DNA from: CANHBY01 sp031374415
GTDB taxonomy: Bacteria; Pseudomonadota; Gammaproteobacteria; Burkholderiales; Burkholderiaceae_C
Assembly (NCBI GenBank): GCA_031374415.1
Contig: JANMGB010000085.1
Location: forward strand, 1-14,343
Reading direction: 5' to 3'
Length of the DNA stretch: 14,343 nucleotides
Made by a program: the position numbers and the translations under genes. The notes beneath the pieces were generated by a model that was given only the letters and a program-made list of their open reading frames with translations, was not told where the DNA came from and ran no database searches. Positions within the stretch are counted from its first letter, which is position 1. Each line of letters begins with the position of its first letter. Shown here piece after piece: positions 1 through 7,723 of this stretch.

Positions 1-1144
1 CCAGCGCGTCCACATTGATCTGCAGCTTGTCCAGCCCGCGCGCCAGGCTGTCCAGCGCCAGCACGCTGTAGCCCAGCGCGACGCCCATGTTGCGCAGCAC
101 GGTGCTGTCGGTCAGGTCACGCTGCCAGCGGCTGATGGGCAACTTTTGGCTGAGGTGGGTGAGCAGCGCATTGGCCAGGCCGAGGTTGCCTTCGGCGTTT
201 TCAAAATCGATGGGGTTGACCTTGTGCGGCATGGTCGAGCTGCCAATTTCACCCGCTTTGAGTCGTTGCTTGAAGTAGCCCAAACTGATGTAGCCCCACA
301 CGTCACGCGACCAGTCGATGAGGATGGTGTTGGCGCGGGTGATGGCATCAAACAGCTCGGCCATGCTGTCATGGGGCTCGATTTGGATGGTGTAGGGGTT
401 GAAGCTCAGGCCGAGTTCTTTCTCAATCAGCCGGCGGCTGAAGGCCTCCCAGTCGAAGTCGGGGTAGGCCGCCAGGTGGGCGTTGTAGTTGCCCACCGCA
501 CCGTTCATTTTGGCCAGCAATTTGACGCCGTTGATGCGTTCACGGGCGGTGTTCAGGCGGGCCACCACGTTGGCGATTTCTTTGCCCACGGTGGTGGGGC
601 TGGCGGTTTGGCCGTGGGTGCGGCTGAGCATGGGCACGCCCGCCAGGGCATGGGCCATCTCGGTCAAGCGTTGCACCAGGCCATTGAGAGCGGGCACCAG
701 CACCTCACCGCGGGCCGCTTGCAGCATCAAGCCATGGCTGGTGTTGTTGATGTCTTCGCTGGTGCACGCAAAGTGAATGAACTCGCTGGCGGCTTGCAGC
801 TCGGTGTGGCCTTCAAAATGGGCTTTGAGCCAGTACTCGACGGCCTTGACGTCATGGTTGGTGGTGCGCTCAATGTCTTTGATGGCCTGGGCGTCGCTGG
901 TGGAAAACTCCAACACCAACTCGCGCAGCAAGCCACGGGCCGAATCTGACAAGGGCTTGAACTCTTCAAAGCCTGCATCCGACAAGGCGATGAACCACTC
1001 CACCTCGACCTGCACGCGGCAGTGCATGAGACCGAACTCGCTCAACACAGGGCGCAATGCAGCGACTTTGTCGGCGTAGCGACCATCCAGGGGGCTCAGG
1101 GCAGTCAGGGGACTGAGGGCGGCGCGGGCATCGAGGGAAGACAT
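1..1144 (-). CDS. purB: Adenylosuccinate lyase, C-terminally cut by window edge
   Basis: This enzyme eliminates fumarate from SAICAR and from adenylosuccinate, so it acts twice in cytosolic purine synthesis. Read on the minus strand from the ATG at 1144-1142, the frame is open to base 1 (381 codons). It begins MSSLDARAALSPLTALSPLD and continues DGRYADKV, the usual PurB opening. The fumarase/aspartase-superfamily signature GSSTMPHKVNP is encoded at about 220-250, and the family blocks TSEDINN and SRTHGQTASPTT are also present. The E. coli-type protein is about 456 residues, so roughly 75 C-terminal residues lie outside the window. No clear Shine-Dalgarno precedes this ATG, but the family N-terminus fits it. 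The gene is divergent from the tonB cluster. The long plus-strand open frame opposite it (146-949) is a GC-rich shadow. Confidence 0.96.
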   Translation of the reverse strand, partial: MSSLDARAALSPLTALSPLDGRYADKVAALRPVLSEFGLMHCRVQVEVEWFIALSDAGFEEFKPLSDSARGLLRELVLEFSTSDAQAIKDIERTTNHDVKAVEYWLKAHFEGHTELQAASEFIHFACTSEDINNTSHGLMLQAARGEVLVPALNGLVQRLTEMAHALAGVPMLSRTHGQTASPTTVGKEIANVVARLNTARERINGVKLLAKMNGAVGNYNAHLAAYPDFDWEAFSRRLIEKELGLSFNPYTIQIEPHDSMAELFDAITRANTILIDWSRDVWGYISLGYFKQRLKAGEIGSSTMPHKVNPIDFENAEGNLGLANALLTHLSQKLPISRWQRDLTDSTVLRNMGVALGYSVLALDSLARGLDKLQINVDAL

Positions 1145-1191
1145 GGCAACTCAGGGAAGGCTTTTGGCCCCCCGGCAAGGGAAAAGCTTCG

Positions 1192-1197
1192 ATTTTA
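1192..1197 (-). promoter_or_regulatory. Candidate -10 element for purB
   Basis: Read on the minus strand this is TAAAAT within CCCCTAAAATCG, 47 nt upstream of the purB ATG. It matches the sigma-70 -10 consensus at five of six positions. No good -35 is visible at 16-18 nt spacing, so the call rests on the -10 and its position only. Confidence 0.4.
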
Positions 1198-1305
1198 GGG
1201 GCTGTTACGAACAGTCGTCGTCGGGCAGAAATGTGTGTCAAGTGGCGCCCCCTCCCCAATGGCCTCACAGATGTCGACGCAATCCAGGATCCCACAAATA
1301 CTCTC

Positions 1306-1326
1306 AAATGCGACTCATTCGCGTTT
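1306..1326 (+). promoter_or_regulatory. Fur-type operator (Fur box) of the tonB cluster
   Basis: Two 8-nt half sites, AAATGCGA and TCGCGTTT, are separated by 5 nt and are inverted repeats with a single mismatch. The pattern (AATGCGA...TTCGC.TT) resembles Fur boxes of beta- and gammaproteobacteria. Its last base is the first base of the TATAAT hexamer, so Fe-Fur bound here would block RNA polymerase. It lies 59 nt before the tonB ATG, ahead of an iron-uptake cluster, which fits iron repression. The assignment is by pattern and context. Confidence 0.72.
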
Positions 1327-1331
1327 ATAAT
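1326..1331 (+). promoter_or_regulatory. -10 element of the tonB-cluster promoter
   Basis: A perfect TATAAT hexamer directly abuts the Fur-type palindrome. The -35 position (about 1302-1309, TCTCAAAT) is poor, so the promoter may depend on its strong -10. A start near 1338 would give a leader of about 47 nt before the ATG at 1385. Confidence 0.6.
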
Positions 1332-1384
1332 TTGCTCAGCTTCGTCGTGTGACGACCCCTCAGCCAGCAACGAGCGAACGTTCC

Positions 1385-2107
1385 ATGCCTTTGAACCCAT
1401 TGATTTGTCCGTCGCAAGCCGATGCGTTTGCCGTTGCAGGTGATCGACCTGCACACGCCAGGATCGCCCCCCGGCCGCTCGCCATCGTGTTGGTGGCACA
1501 CGTGGGCGTGCTGGCTGCCGGCCTGTCTATGGGACAAGAACCCCTGCGCCCGACCCTGCCTGTGCAGATGATCAGCGTCGTGACAACTGAGCAGCCCGCG
1601 ATGCCAGAGTTGCCGGTGTTGAGGGAGCCGCGCCCACCGCAGCCTGCCGCGCCGACGCAGCGGCATGATCGCGCGATGTCGCCGCGCCCTGTTTTGCTCG
1701 CCCAAGACGCGGCGGCGCAAACCGAATCGAGCCCTCTTGAGGAGGTGCCACTGGAGCCGGCGACGCCACCCACCGAGCCCTCTAGCACCCTGCCCGGCGC
1801 TGCCGCCGACTCGCCCGCACCAGCGAGCTTCGATGCCGCTTATCTCAACAACCCCAGGCCAAGCTACCCGCCCCTGTCGCGCCGCGCGGGCGAGCAGGGC
1901 ACCGTCGTGCTGCGCGTTCTTGTGCAGGCCTCAGGCGAGCCCAGCCAAGTTGGCGTGCGCACGAGCTCCGGCTTCGAGCGGCTGGACAAAGTCGCCGTGG
2001 CCAGCGTCAAACGCTGGCGTTTCACACCAGGTCGGCAGGGCAGCACCGCCATGGACACCTGGGTCGATGTACCGATCACTTTCAGTCTTGAGGACGCAGC
2101 GCCATGA
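1385..2107 (+). CDS. tonB: TonB energy-transducing protein
   Basis: TonB spans the periplasm and passes proton-motive-force energy from ExbB-ExbD to outer-membrane receptors. From the ATG at 1385 the protein has 240 residues. A short cytoplasmic N-terminus leads to one membrane anchor at about 31-48 (PLAIVLVAHVGVLAAGLS). Its His39 matches the essential anchor histidine of E. coli TonB. A Pro/Glu/Ala-rich spacer follows to about residue 145. The TonB C-terminal domain begins near RPSYPPLSRRAGEQGTVVL and includes VKRWRFTPG. An in-frame GTG at 1349 would add 12 residues, but it lies only about 11 nt after the predicted transcription start, so the ATG is preferred; neither has a strong Shine-Dalgarno. 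The stop overlaps exbB by 4 nt (ATGA). It is the first gene of the cluster behind the Fur-type promoter. Confidence 0.9.
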   Translation: MPLNPLICPSQADAFAVAGDRPAHARIAPRPLAIVLVAHVGVLAAGLSMGQEPLRPTLPVQMISVVTTEQPAMPELPVLREPRPPQPAAPTQRHDRAMSPRPVLLAQDAAAQTESSPLEEVPLEPATPPTEPSSTLPGAAADSPAPASFDAAYLNNPRPSYPPLSRRAGEQGTVVLRVLVQASGEPSQVGVRTSSGFERLDKVAVASVKRWRFTPGRQGSTAMDTWVDVPITFSLEDAAP

Positions 2108-2874
2108 ACGAATTTCTCACGATGCTTCACTTCGATCGCTTCCATTTTCTTGCCCACCTCGACCACGTCGCTGGTTTTGTCCTGGGGTTGCTGCTTCTGG
2201 CGTCGATCATGAGCTGGTATTTGATCGTGACGAAGGGGCTGCACCTGCTTCGTGTGAGCCGCAGGAGCCAGCGCTTTTTGAGCCTGTTTTGGGATGCGCC
2301 CGATCTGGAGGCCGTGGCCAAGCAGATGCAAGGCCGCCGCTCCATTGAGCCGTTCTCGCAGCTGCTGCACCATGGCTTTACAGCGGTCGAGCAACTCAGC
2401 CGCAGGCCCACAGGCATGCGCCTCATTGACAGCGGGGCGCCTGATGAGATGCTGATCCGTGCGCTGCGCCGCGGCATTGACGAAGAAGGCGCCCGCCTGC
2501 AGTTCGGTCAGACGGTCCTGGCGACCGTGGCCTCCACCGCGCCCTTTGTCGGTTTGTTTGGGACCGTCTGGGGCATCTACCACGCGCTGGCCGCGCTCGC
2601 TGCGTCGGGGCAAAGCGCCCTGGACAAGGTGGCCGGGCCTGTCGGCGAGGCACTGATCATGACCGGCATTGGACTGGCCGTCGCCATCCCGGCCAGTGTG
2701 GCCTACAACAGCTTTGCGCGCGCCAACCGCAGCACGCTGACTCAGCTCAACTCCTTTGCCTATGACGTGCTGAACTTCCTGGCCAACGGCACCAAGGCTT
2801 CGCCCCAGCGCGCCGACGCACGCACGCTGAGCGACCGGATGATCGCGCTGGCCCAAGCTCAGCGCGTGTCGTAA
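2104..2874 (+). CDS. exbB: ExbB, MotA/TolQ/ExbB proton-channel family
   Basis: ExbB is the inner-membrane scaffold and proton-channel subunit that works with ExbD to energise TonB. The 256-residue protein shows three membrane segments: about 22-44, 136-160 (containing STAPFVGLFGTVWGI) and 182-204 (EALIMTGIGLAVAIPASVAY). A large cytoplasmic loop lies between the first two, as in the family. Thr145 and Thr187 match the conserved channel-lining threonines of ExbB (E. coli T148 and T181). Length is close to the usual 240-250. The ATG overlaps the tonB stop, implying translational coupling. TolQ is the main alternative; adjacency to tonB and a siderophore receptor favours ExbB. Confidence 0.94.
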   Translation: MNEFLTMLHFDRFHFLAHLDHVAGFVLGLLLLASIMSWYLIVTKGLHLLRVSRRSQRFLSLFWDAPDLEAVAKQMQGRRSIEPFSQLLHHGFTAVEQLSRRPTGMRLIDSGAPDEMLIRALRRGIDEEGARLQFGQTVLATVASTAPFVGLFGTVWGIYHALAALAASGQSALDKVAGPVGEALIMTGIGLAVAIPASVAYNSFARANRSTLTQLNSFAYDVLNFLANGTKASPQRADARTLSDRMIALAQAQRVS

Positions 2875-2891
2875 CGTCAAGGAATCACAAC

Positions 2892-3311
2892 ATGGCCTTC
2901 GCAAGCTTTGAGACCGACCCAGACAACGCGCCGCTGGCTGACATCAACATGGTGCCCTTGATCGACGTCATGCTGGTGCTGCTCATCATATTCATGGTGA
3001 CCGCGCCGCTGCTGACGCACGCGGTGAAGCTCGAGCTGCCCCGCGCCTCGTCGCAACCCAACACCGGCCGGCCGGATAGCGTTCAGATTGCCATCGACCC
3101 ACACGGTCAAGTGTTCTGGAATGCGCAGGCTGTTGATGCCGCCACTTTGGCTGATCGCATGCACGCCGCGGCGCAGCTCGCCGTGCCGCCTGAGCTGCAC
3201 ATCAGTGCCGACCGCGCAACCCCGTATGAAAAAGTGGCGCAGACGATGTCGCTGGCTGCAAGCCAGGGGCTGAACAAGATCGGGTTCGTGACCGAGCCTC
3301 ATCGCCCATGA
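2892..3311 (+). CDS. exbD: ExbD biopolymer transport protein
   Basis: ExbD is the proton-relay partner of ExbB, with one membrane helix and a periplasmic domain. The 139-residue product has the hallmark segment PLIDVMLVLLIIFMVTAPLL at residues 22-41. Asp25 is in exactly the position of the essential protonatable aspartate of E. coli ExbD. The remainder is the periplasmic domain, with ISADRATPYEKVAQTM at about 102-117. AAGGAA about 9 nt before the ATG is a good ribosome-binding site, and 17 nt separate it from exbB. Its stop overlaps the hemP start (ATGA). Confidence 0.95.
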   Translation: MAFASFETDPDNAPLADINMVPLIDVMLVLLIIFMVTAPLLTHAVKLELPRASSQPNTGRPDSVQIAIDPHGQVFWNAQAVDAATLADRMHAAAQLAVPPELHISADRATPYEKVAQTMSLAASQGLNKIGFVTEPHRP

Positions 3312-3487
3312 ACGAGCGGCAAACTATTCCGCCGGCAGCGCAGGCCGACCGCGGCGCGCTGCCGCAGCCAAGCAGGGTCAACAGCGCGAGCCTTTTTGCC
3401 GGCCGACGCGAGATCGTGATCGTCCACAACGGCGAAGACTACCGACTGCGTATCACGCGCCAACAAAAGCTGATTCTCACCAAGTAG
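3308..3487 (+). CDS. hemP: Hemin uptake protein HemP family, small protein
   Basis: A 59-residue frame begins at the ATG overlapping the exbD stop (ATGA) and ends at TAG 3485-3487. The C-terminal half has the HemP pattern: RVNSASLFAGRREIVIVHNG, then YRLRITRQ and KLILTK. HemP/HmuP proteins are small cytoplasmic factors; HmuP of Bradyrhizobium and its Burkholderia counterpart are reported to be needed for expression of haem-receptor genes. The first 20 or so residues are low-complexity and unlike the conserved core. Here hemP sits between exbD and a catecholate-type siderophore receptor, with no haem receptor or haem ABC transporter visible. The family call is secure; the regulatory role in this cluster is inferred. 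Confidence 0.88.
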   Translation: MNERQTIPPAAQADRGALPQPSRVNSASLFAGRREIVIVHNGEDYRLRITRQQKLILTK

Positions 3488-3588
3488 ACCGCACCGACAT
3501 TCCCAACCCCAGCCAGCCAGCCGCAGCATCGTGCTTGAGTCAGCCAGCCACCCCCCCCTTAGAGCAACGCACCAAGGACTGACTGACC

Positions 3589-5820
3589 ATGACACAACAC
3601 ACCCACCCCACAGCGCACGGGGACTCCGTGGCGTTCGAGCCCCACCCGCCGAAAATCGCCCGCAACGGCTTGCTGCCCCTGGGCGCCTGGATGCTGGCGG
3701 GCCTGACACCCCTGGCCCCGCAGGCTTGGGCACAAACGACCCCCAGCGAGCCCGTCAAGGAAATGCCCACCGTCAACGTGCGCGCTGAGGCCGACAAGCC
3801 CGACGGCACCCGGGCCACAGCCACCCGTGTCGGAAAAACCTTGCAAGACCCCCATGACGTGCCGCAGGCCGTGACCACGTTGACGCAAAGCCTGTTGGAG
3901 CAACAACAGGTGGGCTCGCTGCGCGAGGCCTTGCGCAATGTGTCGGGCTTGTCGTTCAACGCCGCAGAAGGGGGGCGCTCTGGCGACAACATGAACCTGC
4001 GTGGCTTCTACACCTTTGGCGACATGTACCTGGACGGCATACGTGACACGGCCCAATACAACCGCGAGACCTTCAACCTGGAGCAGATCGACGTGCTGCG
4101 GGGCGCGGGGGCCATGCTTTTCGGGCGCGGCCAGGCAGGCGGCGTGATCAACCAGGTCAGCAAGGCGCCGCTGGGCTTTGACCAGAACAAGCTCACCGGC
4201 AGCCTGGGCAACCACAGTTACCGCGAGTTGACGGCCGACCTGAACAAGCCGCTGACCGAACGAACAGCCCTGCGAATCAACCTGATGCAGCGTGACGAAG
4301 GCAGCTGGCGCAGCAACCCCGCGACCGGCACGCAGCCCGAGATCCACCGCCAGGGCTTGGCCTTGAGCTTGGCCCTGAACCGGTACACCGACAACCAGTT
4401 CTGGATCAACCACCAAACGTCAAAGACGGACGACAACCCCGACTACGGTGTCTCGTTCGACCCGGCCACCCGCAAGCCGGGAACCGCCCTGCCCGCGAGC
4501 ACCTTCTTTGGCATTGATCGCACCTTCGACCAGAGCGACACCCGCATCACCACGCTGGTCAATGAATACCGCTTCTCGCCGCTCAGCCAGCTTCGCACGC
4601 AGGTGCGAACGGCGCAATACGAGCGCAGCTACTGGGCCAAGACGCCCAACCTGAGCACACCGCCCAACGCGCTGGGCAGCGTGGCCGGCAACCCAACGCG
4701 AACAAGCGACTACGAGACCCTGACGCTTCAGTCCGATTTTTCGACTCAGCTCGAGCTCTCCGGCATGAAGCATGGCCTCCTGGCCGGCGTCGAGTATCTC
4801 CATGAAAACAGCGACCGCAAGGGGTTGCAGAACTTTGGCTCACCGAGCGCGCCGGACTTCCGAGCCAACCAGGCGGCCTTGACCGGCAACGCCACCGCGT
4901 TCAAGAGCGACTCTTATGCGGTGTATGCGCAAGACACCATCGAGTTCATGCCCCAGTGGAAGGCCACACTGGGCGTGCGCCACGACATCATGGACGCCGC
5001 CTACAGCAGCGTCACCTCGCCCCAACTGAAATACAGCGAGAACAGTTATCGCAGCGCACTGTCTTTCCACCCCTCTGAGGGGACACACTTCTACCTGGGC
5101 TGGAGCGACTCATTCAGCCCCACGGCCGACCTGTACCAGCTGAGCGTTGCACCGCTGCCCGCAGAGCGCAGCAACGTCACCGAGCTGGGGGCCAAATGGC
5201 TGCTGGCCGATGGCGACCTGGCCCTGCGCGCCGCACTTTTCCAGGCCCACAAAAGCTGGGAGCGCAATGGCGACCTGGAGTCAACTGCCGCCATACTCAC
5301 CAAGAAGCGTCGCACGACCGGCCTTGAGCTCGAAGCCGCGGGGCGCATCAACAGCCAATGGGAGGTGTTCTCGGGCCTGGCTTTGATGAATGCCAAAATC
5401 CTGGAAGTCGCCCAGAACGTCAACCCCACCACGGGCGTGCTCACATCAGCCAACCCCGCATACGCTGGCCAGCGTGCGCGCAACACGCCGCGCTACACCT
5501 TCAACCTCTGGACCACCTACCAGCTGGCCAATCGCTGGAAGATCGGCGGCGGCGTTGAGGCCAAAGGTGAGCGTGAGGCGTTCAACCCCAGCGGTGCGGG
5601 CCCCGCGCCAACCCTGGGGGGCGTGTACCAACCCAACGCCGCGCCGTCCTATGCGCGCTGGGACGCCATGGTGGCCTATGAACAGAAGCACTGGGCCCTG
5701 CGGCTCAATCTCAAAAACGTCTTTGACAAGTTGTACTACGACGCGGTCTACGACAACGGCGGCTTTGCCGTACCAGGCCCGCGCCGCACCGCGATCCTGA
5801 GCGTCGAGCGCAAGTTCTGA
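3589..5820 (+). CDS. fiu: TonB-dependent siderophore receptor, Fiu/PiuA-like
   Basis: This outer-membrane beta-barrel imports ferric siderophores using TonB energy. The 743-residue protein begins with a long-n-region signal peptide; the hydrophobic stretch is about 27-45 and the likely cleavage is QAWA^Q at 48/49. A TonB-box-like stretch, EMPTVNV, lies at 58-64. The plug domain spans about 75-195 (DVPQAVTTL, LRGF, DGIRD, IDVLRGAGAMLFGRGQAGG, VINQVSKAP). The barrel follows and ends RTAILSVERKF with the usual terminal Phe. Length (Fiu and PiuA are about 750-760) and the adjacent PiuC homologue favour a Fiu/PiuA-type catecholate receptor, but the ligand cannot be read from sequence. AAGGAC precedes the ATG. 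No Fur box or -10 is evident in the 101-nt gap after hemP, so co-transcription from the tonB promoter is likely. Confidence 0.9.
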   Translation: MTQHTHPTAHGDSVAFEPHPPKIARNGLLPLGAWMLAGLTPLAPQAWAQTTPSEPVKEMPTVNVRAEADKPDGTRATATRVGKTLQDPHDVPQAVTTLTQSLLEQQQVGSLREALRNVSGLSFNAAEGGRSGDNMNLRGFYTFGDMYLDGIRDTAQYNRETFNLEQIDVLRGAGAMLFGRGQAGGVINQVSKAPLGFDQNKLTGSLGNHSYRELTADLNKPLTERTALRINLMQRDEGSWRSNPATGTQPEIHRQGLALSLALNRYTDNQFWINHQTSKTDDNPDYGVSFDPATRKPGTALPASTFFGIDRTFDQSDTRITTLVNEYRFSPLSQLRTQVRTAQYERSYWAKTPNLSTPPNALGSVAGNPTRTSDYETLTLQSDFSTQLELSGMKHGLLAGVEYLHENSDRKGLQNFGSPSAPDFRANQAALTGNATAFKSDSYAVYAQDTIEFMPQWKATLGVRHDIMDAAYSSVTSPQLKYSENSYRSALSFHPSEGTHFYLGWSDSFSPTADLYQLSVAPLPAERSNVTELGAKWLLADGDLALRAALFQAHKSWERNGDLESTAAILTKKRRTTGLELEAAGRINSQWEVFSGLALMNAKILEVAQNVNPTTGVLTSANPAYAGQRARNTPRYTFNLWTTYQLANRWKIGGGVEAKGEREAFNPSGAGPAPTLGGVYQPNAAPSYARWDAMVAYEQKHWALRLNLKNVFDKLYYDAVYDNGGFAVPGPRRTAILSVERKF

Positions 5821-5836
5821 ACATCCTAAGCCGGCC

Positions 5837-6523
5837 ATGCTCATCACGATCTTTGAAGTTCTCACGCCCGATGAGCTGGCCACAGCGCGGGGTCTACTGG
5901 CTCGCTCAGATTGGTCCAGCGGCGCCCTCACCGCTGGGCTGCAGGCGGCACAGGTCAAGAACAACCTGCAGCTGGCGGAGGATGCACGCCATTTGCCAGC
6001 GCTGCGCCAGCTTGTACTGGGCGCACTCCAGCGCTCACCCACGTTTTTTGCAGCGGCCCTGCCTCTGAAAATCCTGCCGCCGATGTTCAACCGCTATGCG
6101 GACGGCACCAACAGCTACGGATTTCACACCGACAGCGCCATGCGGCAGGTCGGCGGGTTCGGCGGCGGTTGCCTGCGTGCTGATCTCTCAGCCACGCTGT
6201 TTCTGTCTGATCCGCAGGACTACGAAGGCGGCGAGCTGGCCATCGAAGACACCTTTGGCCAACACAGTATCAAGCTGCCAGCGGGCAGCCTGGTGCTGTA
6301 CCCCTCGTCGTCGATCCATGCCGTCAAGCCCGTCACCTCAGGCACCCGCACAGCGTGCTTCATGTTCATGCAAAGCATGGTGCGCGACCCGGGTCAGCGC
6401 CGCCTGCTCTACGAGATGGACATGGCCCTGCTGCAGCTGCGTCAGGCAGTTGGCGAGGTCGACGCGGTGGTGCGATTGACGGGCACCTACCACAACCTCC
6501 TGCGACGCTGGGCGGACAGCTGA
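5837..6523 (+). CDS. piuC: PKHD-type 2-oxoglutarate/Fe(II) dioxygenase PiuC/YbiX
   Basis: The 228-residue cytoplasmic protein belongs to the 2-oxoglutarate- and Fe(II)-dependent oxygenases that accompany Fiu/PiuA receptors. The iron triad is visible as His97-Thr-Asp99 (YGFHTDSAM) and His161 (SSSIHAVKPV). Arg171 (SGTR) is placed to bind 2-oxoglutarate. The jelly-roll strands ADLSATLFLSDP and YEGGELAI are characteristic. Length is close to E. coli YbiX. It starts 16 nt after the receptor stop and its TGA shares one base with the next ATG (TGATG). PiuC homologues are linked to iron uptake genetically, but their substrate is not established to my knowledge; modification of an imported siderophore is a reasonable inference. 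Confidence 0.9.
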   Translation: MLITIFEVLTPDELATARGLLARSDWSSGALTAGLQAAQVKNNLQLAEDARHLPALRQLVLGALQRSPTFFAAALPLKILPPMFNRYADGTNSYGFHTDSAMRQVGGFGGGCLRADLSATLFLSDPQDYEGGELAIEDTFGQHSIKLPAGSLVLYPSSSIHAVKPVTSGTRTACFMFMQSMVRDPGQRRLLYEMDMALLQLRQAVGEVDAVVRLTGTYHNLLRRWADS

Positions 6524-7557
6524 TGTCGCTGCCTCAGCTTGAGCGCGTGCTCGACTATCGCTTTGAGGCCCAGGCTCGGCTGGACGAGGACACTTGGCGC
6601 CACCTTCAGCATGGCGACTGCGCTGCGGAGGAGGCGGCGCTGGCCGGCGTGCGCCTGATGCCAAGGCCGCTGCGCAACGTTGCACAGGGGCACACGTGCT
6701 TGAGCTTGTTCGGGCAGCAGCTCGAGCACCCGATTGTGCTGGCCCCGGTGGCGTATCAACGGTTGTTCCATGCTGACGGTGAAATTGCGACGGCCATGGC
6801 TGCCGCTGCGCAAGGTGGGCAGATGACGATCAGCAGCCTGGCCAGCATGCCCCTTGAGGCCATCGTGCAGGCCAGCCGCGACACCGGCGCGCCCCATGCA
6901 CCCTGGTTTCAGCTGTACTGGCAAAACGACCGCCCGCGCACGCAGCGCCTGTTGCACCGAGCCATCACCGCGGGCTGCTCAGCCATCGTCTTCACCGTGG
7001 ATGCGCCCCTCAAATTGGCGACGATGCAACTGCCGGCCCACATCGAGGCGGTCAATCTAGAGCCTGACACGCAACCGGCCCACACACCGTCGGGCCGCAG
7101 CACGGTGTTCCATCGCTGGATGGCCCAAGCGCCGATCTGGGACGACCTGGGCTGGCTACGCCAGCAAACAGACCTGCCCTTGCTGGTCAAGGGCCTGCTG
7201 CACCCGGACGACGCCGACGCGGCGCTTGAGTTGGGCTGCGACGGCATCATTGTGTCTAACCACGGCGGCAGGGTGCTCGACGGCACAGTGTCCAGTCTGG
7301 CCGCATTAACTCACATTGTGCAGCGCGTCGGCGGGCGGGCCCCCGTGCTCTTTGACAGTGGCATCCGCAGCGGCCGCGATGTCTTGGTGGCGCTGGCCCA
7401 CGGCGCGACAGCCGTGCTGGTCGGGCGCCCTTACGTGTGGGGCTTGGCCAGCCGGGGCGCTTTGGGTGCCGCCCACGTCATCCGCCTGCTGCGCGACGAG
7501 CTCGAAATGAGCATGGCGCTGACGGGCTGCGCCACGCTGGTCGACATCGGTTACTGA
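6523..7557 (+). CDS. FMN-dependent alpha-hydroxy-acid oxidase-like protein
   Basis: The 344-residue product belongs to the glycolate oxidase/lactate dehydrogenase family, which oxidises 2-hydroxy acids to 2-keto acids with FMN. Family residues visible are the FMN-site PVAYQRL near 75-81, Tyr132 (WFQLYW), Lys223 (LLVKGL), catalytic His247 and Arg250 (SNHGGRVLDG), and the phosphate-binding DSGIRSGRDV and VGRPYVWGLA. It departs from the classical enzymes in the substrate loop: the usual TPRLGRRE-like stretch is APLKLATMQ, with Lys164 where the substrate-binding Arg is expected. The N-terminus is also divergent (WRHLQHGD). An upstream in-frame start inside piuC is less likely, because the ATG at 6523 overlaps the piuC stop and starts the family homology. 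The tight coupling suggests a shared pathway with PiuC; the substrate is unknown. Confidence 0.85.
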   Translation: MSLPQLERVLDYRFEAQARLDEDTWRHLQHGDCAAEEAALAGVRLMPRPLRNVAQGHTCLSLFGQQLEHPIVLAPVAYQRLFHADGEIATAMAAAAQGGQMTISSLASMPLEAIVQASRDTGAPHAPWFQLYWQNDRPRTQRLLHRAITAGCSAIVFTVDAPLKLATMQLPAHIEAVNLEPDTQPAHTPSGRSTVFHRWMAQAPIWDDLGWLRQQTDLPLLVKGLLHPDDADAALELGCDGIIVSNHGGRVLDGTVSSLAALTHIVQRVGGRAPVLFDSGIRSGRDVLVALAHGATAVLVGRPYVWGLASRGALGAAHVIRLLRDELEMSMALTGCATLVDIGY

Positions 7558-7589
7558 GAGCTTCGCTCCAAGGTCAAAAATCGGCAAGG

Positions 7590-7605
7590 ACGCCGTTGGG
7601 GGCGT
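7590..7605 (+). terminator. Weak hairpin after the iron cluster
   Basis: ACGCC (7590-7594) and GGCGT (7601-7605) form a 5-bp stem with a 6-nt loop, 33 nt after the oxidase stop. There is no T tract, so it is at best a poor intrinsic terminator. It is noted because it is the only candidate before the repeat element. Confidence 0.2.
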
Positions 7606-7653
7606 GTTGGGCTGTAGTCAAACCCATCTAAGGACTGCTCCGAACAGGCCCCA

Positions 7654-7682
7654 GTACCCCGTCTCAGTCAATTTGAAAGGTT
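7654..7682 (+). repeat. Left terminal inverted repeat of the MITE-like element
   Basis: It starts GTACCCCGTCTCAGT and ends AAAGGTT. It pairs with the reverse complement of 7964-7992, with mismatches only at positions 2, 16, 23 and 25. The same sequence recurs at 14121-14150 with one extra C. Confidence 0.75.
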
Positions 7683-7723
7683 GAATTGTTTCGAGGCCCA
7701 TGGCGAAGTGCACAGGCTGCTGG

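Noticed and set aside
146..949. A 267-codon plus-strand open frame opposite purB
   Set aside because: It lies wholly antisense to a well-identified purB and its composition is that of a GC-rich shadow frame; no family motif or ribosome-binding site supports it.
3488..3588. A separate promoter or Fur box for the siderophore receptor
   Set aside because: The 101-nt gap shows only CAGCCAGCC direct repeats and a C-rich run; no TATAAT-like or Fur-like sequence was found.
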